A stretch of DNA of 64,000 nt from positions 79,775,472 to 79,839,471 of the forward strand of contig CM060707.1 in NCBI GenBank assembly GCA_030686995.1. The letters are read 5' to 3'. Of this stretch, positions 56,646 to 64,000 are shown piece by piece. The stretch comes from Artemisia argyi (taxonomy: Eukaryota; Streptophyta; Magnoliopsida; Asterales; Asteraceae). How positions within the stretch are numbered: the stretch's first letter is position 1; every line of letters begins with the position of its first letter. The notes beneath the pieces are model-generated. The model worked only from the letters and a program-made list of their open reading frames with translations. It searched no databases and was not told the origin of the DNA. The translations under genes were made by a program, and so were the position numbers.

Positions 56646-57093
56646 GATTACAAAATCTAAACTTATTAAATCAAAAATTATTATATATGCAAGTATTTAG
56701 TGAGTTTTATATCACTTCTCCCCCTTTTTGTAAACATCAAAAAGGTTGTCCCGAAGTTGGATGAACTCCCCCTTGAAGTGTACTCCCCCTCGTTTAAAGG
56801 TTACAAGACAAGTCGAGATATGGAATGCTTGCAAAAATATTTAGAACATACAATATATATGCATGCAACAATTATATATATAAATATAAGGCAAGCAATA
56901 TAAGCATGGACGAAAACACTTCATTAAATAGATAAAAATACAAACATCATACATCCAAGATGCATGAACAATACAACTAATAAACTAAAGCCTTAAGGGC
57001 TTGCATTCAACCAAAACTCTAATAGAAATGTTTTTCCTAGAGCATGTCATCAAAATGGTTTAAACAAATTTATTTTCCAACCATGAGTCATGC

Positions 57094-57720
57094 TTAATTT
57101 TGGTAGGAGCAATGTTGTAGGTGGAGATGATGGAGTTGATGGAGGAGTGTTTGATGGAGGTGGAGGTGTGGTTGATGTTGGTGGTGGAGGAGTGGATGTT
57201 GTTGGTTGAGGTTGAGGTTGAGGAAGCAAGCTTTCAATATATAAAACATGTAACGAATTTCATCTCTTAATCCAAAGATGATGGTGCGGTTATGGATGGA
57301 ACAAAGACAAGTACCACTATGAGCTTCAAGCAAGCTCCATGGGATGGGATTGTAGTTTGGTGGATTGAGTAGTGATGGTGAAAATTGTACATCAAGAGGT
57401 GTGATGAGTGATAATGAAAGGGTGATGTCTAAAGTTGCATTTTCAAGAGGTGGTGGTGGTGGAATTCTTGGTGGAGGTGATAGGTGAGTGTTGATGTAGT
57501 CATTGATGGATGATGATGATGGTATGGAAGAGGTGGAGGTTCCATGTGTTGATGGTGTTTTGGATGGTGCATTTGGAGCACTAGGAGATGAACATTGAGG
57601 TGGTGGTGATGGAGTGGTATTGTGTTCATTAGTGAGATCAATAAAGAGTTGTTTTGGTGGGATGATAACAAGTTTTTGTTTCTTGGCTTTGTTGGAGGTG
57701 GTGGTTTTTGGTGATGACAT
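57094..57720 (-). CDS. Proline/serine-rich protein of unknown function in the SIRE-like element
   Basis: Start chosen at ATG 57718-57720 (MSSPKTTTSNKAKKQK) because a TATA box (CTATATAA, 57776-57783) sits 56 bases upstream; the frame is open to 57825. The N-terminus is basic, residues about 40-90 are Pro/Ser-rich, followed by SLLNPPNYNPIPWSLLEAHSGTC and GLRDEIRYMFYIL. The last third turns into a His/Leu repeat whose alternative frame is again Pro-rich, suggesting a frameshift near 57240. It lies between the LTR and another degenerate frame, where SIRE-type elements carry an extra ORF. Function unknown. Confidence 0.4.
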   Translation of the reverse strand: MSSPKTTTSNKAKKQKLVIIPPKQLFIDLTNEHNTTPSPPPQCSSPSAPNAPSKTPSTHGTSTSSIPSSSSINDYINTHLSPPPRIPPPPPLENATLDITLSLSLITPLDVQFSPSLLNPPNYNPIPWSLLEAHSGTCLCSIHNRTIIFGLRDEIRYMFYILKACFLNLNLNQQHPLLHHQHQPHLHLHQTLLHQLHHLHLQHCSYQN

Positions 57721-57775
57721 GATGAATTGGTTGAGGTTGATGATGATAATGGAGTGTGGATGAAGGTGTAAAGGG

Positions 57776-58015
57776 TTATATAGCATGAAATCATGTTTAG
57801 AAATGGTATTAATTTGAAATTGCATTGTTAGATTCCAAAATTAGTTTAGTTTTTAAGGGTAATGGTAGCTGGGACTAGCAAAAGAAGTCACAAGTTGCAA
57901 AAGAAAACAGTGTAAAAACTGTTCCAGGTGGCCAGTCCCCTTAATTCATGGCCGGCCCCCTTAAAATTAAAGGGGCCGCCCGTGTTAATTATGGGGGCCG
58001 CCCATCTGGTAAAAT
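57776..58015 (-). promoter_or_regulatory. Possible internal promoter: palindromes and TATA box upstream of the Pro-rich ORF
   Basis: GGCCCCCTTAAAATTAAAGGGGCC-type inverted repeat (57954-57977, one mismatch) and further half-sites to 58015, with CTATATAA at 57776-57783. Layout parallels the LTR promoter at 56131-56245. Confidence 0.45.
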
Positions 58016-58428
58016 CCCAGACGACCAAATTTCAAAAGATTTCTAAAAATTGTTTATTTTGGTTTTGTGTTTGCAGTAAGCTCTATTGGAACATTTTATT
58101 TTAGTTTTGGTCTATTAGAGAAGCATATATATAATCATACACTAATCATGCAAGCATAGATCAAAAGCAAGTATAAAAACATGCATACATGTAGAGCAAT
58201 TAATAATAATAAGTCAATGATAATATAGTTCAAATATGTCTAGAAACATAGCAACAAATACTAATTTCTGAATATATATATCGGAAATATAGTACATACG
58301 TAACAAATTACAAATTGTTCAAGAAGAAAAATAAAGCCAATTTCATAGTCATCATCACTACTTTTTCTTTCCTAGCACCCCATCAAAAGCAGTGGCAAAT
58401 GACTATAAGTCCTCCTCATCGTCATCCT

Positions 58429-59376
58429 TTAGATAAGAGAATGAAACAAGAATGCTAGGATGATGAGATCTAACCTTATCACTACGAGTTTTGCGGTTTT
58501 GTGTAAGAACGAGAGGACGGAAGGTCGGATAGAGAGATTGATAAATACTATCATCGAGATCGGGATAGTTTTCAATGACATGCTTGTGGAGACGAGTGAA
58601 CCATACGGAAGAATAGCATTAGGATTTGCTCTTGCACATTCAATACATTTGATAAAGAAGTAAGCCAAATTGTAAGGATGCTCAGCAACAATACAATACA
58701 ACATATGAGCGAGACAAGCCGGGAGATGGTCGGAGTGTCCTTCGAAACCGAACGCATTCTCACGAACTAGTTCTTCCCAATGCTCCACGCCGGGCCTTAA
58801 TTCTTTAAGGAGAATTTGGTTTTTAGAAATAGAGGCATGTTTGGACTTGATGCTTTGGGTGGAAGTTTCACATTCCAACCCGAGCATTTGAAGAATATCT
58901 TTGGGAGATGGAATTTCGGAGACATAAGGGCCATGAGTAGGACGAGAACGTTGGAGAGCATAGAGATCCCATTCATTCGTGAATATGGATTGACCGGAAA
59001 AAGGAATTTAAAGGATTTGACCAAATTGTGCAAGAGTGAGAGTAATAAATTCATGTTAGATCATGAATGAAATGAAGATGGAACCAAAATCATCGGTTTG
59101 AATCGTGACTTGGCTATAGAAGTCAAGAATGAAGCGAGGAATGATGGGTTCATAAATTTGGAAGAGACATTCAAAATGGATATTTGTGAACAAACTTTCG
59201 ATGAAATCGGATTGATAGTAAGCTTGATCTACGACTCGACCTTCATGAATGTTTCTATCTTCTATATGACGATAGATACGTGCAATGGAGGGAGAGGTAG
59301 TGGGAAACTTTGAGACTTTAGGAATATAGTTTTTGGTTAAGGAAATATCTTCGGTAATAACTTTGGGCATTTTCAC
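58429..59376 (-). pseudogene. Degenerate ORF of the SIRE-like element (possible plant transposon-associated domain)
   Basis: Reading starts at MPKVITEDISLTK (59056-59376), changes frame near 59056 and continues in 58797-59054 and 58429-58887. Visible segments: RIYRHIEDRNIHEGRVVDQAYY, IYEPIIPRFILDFYSQV, then HWEELVRENAFGFEGHSDHLPACLAHMLYCIVAEHPYNLAYFF. The pattern of a conserved helical block with PRFILDFYS, and a following pocket with AHMLY, recalls the domain described as a putative plant transposon protein in gag-adjacent or env-like frames; this is recognition by character, not by search. Frame breaks at about 59056 and 58800 show it is inactive or needs a corrected sequence. Confidence 0.4.
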
Positions 59377-60450
59377 CTAAACACAATAACACCAAAACAA
59401 AATTAAAATAAAGTTAACGTTAAAATATAATGTTTATATTTTTATGACATATGTGGAACATAAACGTACTTCGACTCTAAAGACCTTTAACTTAAGAAGT
59501 AGTTTACCATGTTCCTTATTTTTATTTTAACTTGTGTTAGATATATTTTACGATGTTTATCAAGTTGTTATAGAATAATCCAAACGCCCCTTTAAACATC
59601 TTAATATATCATAAAAATTCGCTAGATGTACATTAGATTGTATAACTAGCTATTTCCAACAAGTTTCTTATGCAAATGATTTGTTTCGAAAAGAATAGTT
59701 TATATTTTTACTCAAAAATACTATTTTTCTAGTTAAACCAAACGCTTCCTTATCTAGAAAATTTACTACCAAAATGTCAATATATATATGAATTATATAT
59801 CTTGACAACTATAAAATGCTAGTTTTATACTTATATTGATGATGATGTATTATAGATGTTATATTGGATAATTTTCGACACTATTTGGACATGATCCAAA
59901 CACCCTCTTATCAAACAAAAAAATTATTTTTACTTCACCGAAAAATTTGTTTTTGTGATTAATAAGTTATAAAACCATAATGTGATATGTTTTAACAAGT
60001 TTTTGTAGCATTATTCAACAATGTGTATAAGCAAATTTTGAAAATGAGTGTATGAACTTTTTCAAAAATTTTCGACAAGAGGGTTTGTAATTATTAGTTT
60101 CTAGTATTAATTATACATTCTAATCCTAAGGGAAGCATTTAGTTATTGAATTCCTAGACTCAATTTGAAAGAAAAGATGAAATTGAAGAAATTGAAATAA
60201 AATGCTAAATCATGATTATGACCAAATTAGATGAAATTAAAAGAAATGTGTTATGAAAAACTTACAATACTTGTTGCTAATCGTGTTATAAGTATTTGCC
60301 CTTTGTTAATTGACCTTGATATGAAGATTTAATAATGGATTTTGGATGGTTTTGGGTTTAAAAATCGTCACAGCAGCAGCATGAGTGAGTGGGGAAAGGA
60401 AAATGGAGTGTTTGGTAAGTAGAATAAGGAAGAAAAACGTATGAAATTTG
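59377..60450. other. AT-rich stretch without recognisable genes
   Basis: No open frame over 60 codons with protein-like composition. Nothing recognised. Confidence 0.5.
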
Positions 60451-60535
60451 TCAGATGGCCGGCCCCTTTAAACATTAAGGGGGCCGCCCATTTTAACACT
60501 GCAGGTCCCCTTAATTTTAAGGGGGCCGCCCAGTT
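60451..60535. repeat. Third GGCCCCCTTAA/TTAAGGGGGCC palindrome cluster
   Basis: Inverted repeats at 60461-60485 and 60505-60527, each followed by GCCC, as at 56191 and 57954. Confidence 0.7.
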
Positions 60536-60582
60536 AATTTTGGGTTTTACGCGGTTTTGATTCTGAAAATAGAAATAAGTAA

Positions 60583-60583
<1 letters not shown>

Positions 60584-60676
<93 letters not shown>
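60584..60676. repeat. (TA)n microsatellite
   Basis: About 46 uninterrupted TA repeats. Confidence 0.98.
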
Positions 60677-60680
<4 letters not shown>

Positions 60681-60836
60681 TTTATTTTTAATCAAAAATA
60701 CGTTGGAGAGTGTTCGCACGAAGAGAATTACTTGACATTTTTATTTGACATTTCATTACTAAAATTTCCTTAATAATTTTGGATAAAATTAATCAAGCCG
60801 TCAAGTCGACGATGAAAAGTGTGGAAGGTATATATG

Positions 60837-60840
<4 letters not shown>

Positions 60841-60898
<58 letters not shown>
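60841..60898. repeat. (TA)n microsatellite, left flank of the inverted-repeat element
   Basis: 29 uninterrupted TA repeats, immediately before the inverted-repeat element. Confidence 0.98.
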
Positions 60899-60899
<1 letters not shown>

Positions 60900-60904
60900 G
60901 GAAG

Positions 60905-61855
60905 GGATCGGATGCATTTTTCCTTTTTAGTGCGGATGGTACGGATGAATGTGGACAACACGATCATCCGTCCATCTCAGATTCTGATAAAAAAAACGCG
61001 GTGGCAATATCGTAAATATCCCGTCTTTTTTCAAAAACATTACTATCGTATTAGCTTTTTTTCTGAAAAAAATTCGAAAAAATCTGAAAAAATTAAAAAA
61101 ATAAAGAGGACAACAAATATTTAAGAATCGCTGAAAAAATTTTCAAAAAAAAATCGTTTTCATCGTTAAAGGTATTGTGATATTAGCGTATGATTTTGAC
61201 TTTTTTTACAAAAGTCAATATCTGATCTTGACAAAGTCAAAATCAGATTCTGAAACTTTTTTTTTAATAAAAATTTTAATATCACAATAACTTTTTTAAT
61301 ATCATAAAAACTTTTTCTTAATAAAAATTGTTAATATCGCCGTAACTATCATGCTTTCTTAATATCACTCTAATATTCATACATTCTTTTTCAGTTTTTT
61401 TAATATCACCGTAAGTTTTTTTAATATCGTAATAAAAAAAACAATTATATTAAGCTTTTCACTAATATCACGGTTCATTTTTACATGTAAAAAAGTTTAA
61501 TATCACGTTGGTTTTACAATATCACCGTAGCTATCATGGGTTTTTAATATCACGGCTCATAATATTGTTAATATCACGGTAGAACTCATAATATGGTTAA
61601 TATCACGGTAGCACTCATAATCAAAAAAACAAAAAGTTCTCAGAAAAATCTGAAAAAATAAAAAAATAAAAGAAGATAACAATATTAAGGATCGCTCAAA
61701 AGGAAAAAAATTAAAAAAAAAATCGTTTGAATGGTGATTTGGTACTGTGATAGTTGCGTAGATCTTGACTTTTTTATAAAAAGTCAAAAGCAGATCTGGA
61801 TTGGACGGCCTAGATCTATCCGCACGTCCGCACTAAAACAAAACATCCGCACGTG
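60905..61855. mobile_element. Candidate 0.95-kb non-autonomous inverted-repeat element
   Basis: Imperfect terminal inverted repeats: left CGGATGCATTTTT...TTTAGTGCGGATG (60909-60938), right (minus strand) CGGATGTTTTG...TTTAGTGCGGACG (61825-61849). Inside, two direct copies of an about 165-bp module (61070-61235 and 61640-61800; AATCTGAAAAAAT...TCTTGACTTTTTT) flank an array of twelve AATATC(A/G)C-type motifs (61270-61615). (TA)n tracts lie on both sides. No coding sequence. Confidence 0.5.
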
Positions 61856-61859
61856 ATCC

Positions 61860-61976
<117 letters not shown>

Positions 61977-62365
61977 TGTATTTATAAGACGAGAAAAAGA
62001 GAGGGAGACGGATGCAAAAGGTGACGGGAGTTTGCTTCATCCATAGGTTCTTCAACTCATTTCTCTACATCAACATGAGTATGTTTGAACTTTTAAAGTT
62101 CAAGAAGGCCAAAAGAGGGGAAAAGAAAAGGTTCGTAAACGAACAATTTCTAGTTCTAGAAAATCAACTAATGAGTTTTCTAGCTAAGAGTAATTACGAA
62201 ATAAGCTATAGCAACAATGAACTAGATACTAGACTAAGCATGCAATCTTGACATGGAAATTTAAAAGAGATGTGTGCCTTTTTGTCTTCAACAAGCAAAT
62301 CTTTAAAGTCTTCAAGAGATTTCATGACCATGTGAAAACGGATAGAAAACCAAGCTTGCCAAGGT

Positions 62366-64000
62366 ATGACGAATTCATCTTGTTGGTCCCCATTGTCTCA
62401 TTTGACCAAAGTTGTTAGGTCCAAAGACGTTATGCATTTGACTTGGGTGCATGTATGGTGGAATCATTCCCCAAGGATTGAAGTTCTACATTTGATGATT
62501 ATTGTGAAAGTTTCGTCTATTTTGGTTTACTCTAGGTTGAGGAGTTTTAGACCTAGGATGAGGACTATTTGGTTTTCTAGGTGGTGGAGTTTTAGATCTT
62601 ATTTTTGGCTTAGGGGGTTCTACTTCGGGTTTTAAAGATGATTTATGAAAGCTTTTAATTTCTTCATCACTTGCAATATGTACTAATCTATCTTTCAAAA
62701 GTATATACTTTGGTTTTAATTCTAGAGGTTTTAGTTCACTAGTTTCACTTTCAAACTTTACATTTTTAGATTTACTAGTTGATGCCTCTGTTGAGTCGTA
62801 TCCTAAACCGGTTTTATCTTTGGCAATTCTTTGAGAACTAATTATTTTACTAAGTGATTGACTACTATTTTCAAATTTCTCTAATCTAATAATTTCTTCC
62901 TTAAGTTGTTTATTCTCATTTTTAACAACTAGACATTCTTTACATTTTATAATACTTTCTTTTCCTTTTTTTAGTCTTTGTAGTTTCATTTTTAATTCAA
63001 GTATTTCATCCTTTAATTTATTGTTAGTATGTTTTAGTAGTTTATTTTTAGCTATGACTTTTTGTCCTAGTTTGCATAATCTACTATATTCGCTATCTAA
63101 ATCATTTTCATCTAACGATAAGTTATCATCACTATAGTATTCGGTTTCGGAACGTACCTCATCGGAAGATCTTGCCATGAGACACTTTTCTTCTTTTGTT
63201 GTGTCTTTTTCATCATTTTCACTATCACTCCATGCTCCTCCTATAAAGGCCTTGTGGTTTTGACTTCTTGACAATTTCGGACATTCTCCAATAAAATGGT
63301 TTGGATCTCCGCACTTGAAGCACTTTCTTTCATTCTTGCTAGTCTTGTCCTCCTTGTTTTTTTGGAATGTTTTTCTTTCATCAAACGGTTGTCTAACGTA
63401 TCTTCCTCGTCTTTTGAAGAATTTATTGAAGTCTCTTACTGCCATGGCATACTCTTCATATTCAGTTTCGGAGGTTGAGCATTCTTCGTCACTAGAGTCC
63501 TTTTTTGCTTTCAATGCGATTGACTTGGTTTGCTTCATTTTTCCTTTGACCATTTCAGAATCTTTCTTTATTATCACCTCATACACTTTCAAGTTTCCAA
63601 TTAACTCGTCAAATTGTAGAGTTGATAGATTCTTTGACTCCTCAATAGCCGTCACTTTTGCACGCCACTTCGGATGGAAAGCCCTAAGAAATTTCCTTAC
63701 AAAATTCTTGCTAGAAAAATTCTCATCAAGTGCTTTTAAACTTGTGATGATAGTGTTAAATCTAGCAAAAGCATTGTCAATTGATTCCTCTTCCGGAATC
63801 GTAAATTGTTCATATTGTTGTACAAGAAGATCTATTTTATTATCTTTGACTTGACTATTACCTTGGTGAGTGATTAGTAAAGAGTTCCAAATATCTTTTG
63901 CGGTTTTACACATAAAAATTCTTTCATATTCTTTACGTGGTAACGCATTATAAATAACCATTTTAGCTTCATTATTTTTAGCAAATTTCTTTTTCAAATC
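62366..64000 (-). pseudogene. SIRE-like copia gag, runs off the right window edge
   Basis: Open from the right edge to 62486 (503 codons seen), then a TAG in the same frame and readable sequence to a TGA near 62366. The N-terminus is outside the window. Features: Gag domain ([65 protein letters not shown]), acidic stretch, zinc knuckle [14 protein letters not shown], the motif [15 protein letters not shown], a Lys/Glu-rich coiled coil and a Pro/Arg/Asn-rich tail ([18 protein letters not shown]). It is clearly homologous to 46486-48714. No protease, integrase or RT follows it to the left, so pol is missing from this element. Confidence 0.85.

Noticed and set aside
58460..59313. Plus-strand open frames (58460-58663, 58816-59070, 59098-59313)
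   Set aside because: Antisense to the minus-strand frames that show more protein-like composition; kept as shadows, though with unknown proteins the choice of strand is less certain.

Overview
The window is plant nuclear DNA, about two thirds AT, built almost entirely of nested LTR retrotransposons. I see no bacterial gene, rRNA, tRNA gene or CRISPR array. The plant signals are primer sites complementary to tRNA-Asp (TGGCGCCGCTGCCGGGGA type) and to initiator tRNA-Met (TGGTATCAGAGC), CTATAAATA promoters with pyrimidine-rich leaders, an Au-type SINE and GT-AG introns. From the general look of the copia gag and of the zinc-knuckle/acidic protein I would guess an asterid, perhaps Asteraceae; this is a recollection of family character, not a search result.

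Layout. (1) 1-22897, minus strand: a tandem mosaic of four 3.7-4.1 kb LTRs of Ty3/gypsy Athila-like type (A 1840-5555, B 6473-10615, C 13529-17406, D 19174-22897) with internal regions that have no reverse transcriptase. The best preserved internal region (10617-13528) encodes one 622-626-residue protein with three zinc knuckles; the A-B internal region (5556-6472) has lost all coding sequence. A 250-bp SINE lies in LTR B. (2) 22898-29827, minus: a copia element (gag, protease, integrase; its RT half is cut off by the gypsy array), itself carrying a 1424-bp solo LTR (26185-27608, TSD TATAG). (3) 30174-44559, plus: a complete but mutated Athila-like element, TSD ATGAC, LTRs about 99% identical; it holds the only reverse transcriptase in the window. 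(4) Both (2) and (3) sit inside the 5' LTR of an older plus-strand SIRE-like copia element (29828-30173 and 44560-54811), whose 3' LTR preserves the empty target site. It has gag, protease and integrase remains but no RT. (5) 54812-55316: three small exons of a disrupted spliced gene with two homologous exons. (6) 55361-64000, minus: a second SIRE-like element (3' LTR, two extra reading frames, gag running off the right edge, no pol), with AT microsatellites and a 0.95-kb inverted-repeat element.

How the parts may work together. The plus-strand gypsy element and the minus-strand RT-less elements share LTR termini, primer site, polypurine tract, the last codons before the stop, and a 3' untranslated region carrying the same series of stem-loops. 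The simplest reading is an autonomous/non-autonomous pair in which the zinc-knuckle elements keep only the cis-acting signals and one protein of unknown role, and borrow replication enzymes. All six LTRs of this family carry an E2F-type site upstream of the TATA box, so expression in dividing cells is a plausible shared control. The conserved hairpin series and the zinc-knuckle protein are the most novel-looking items.
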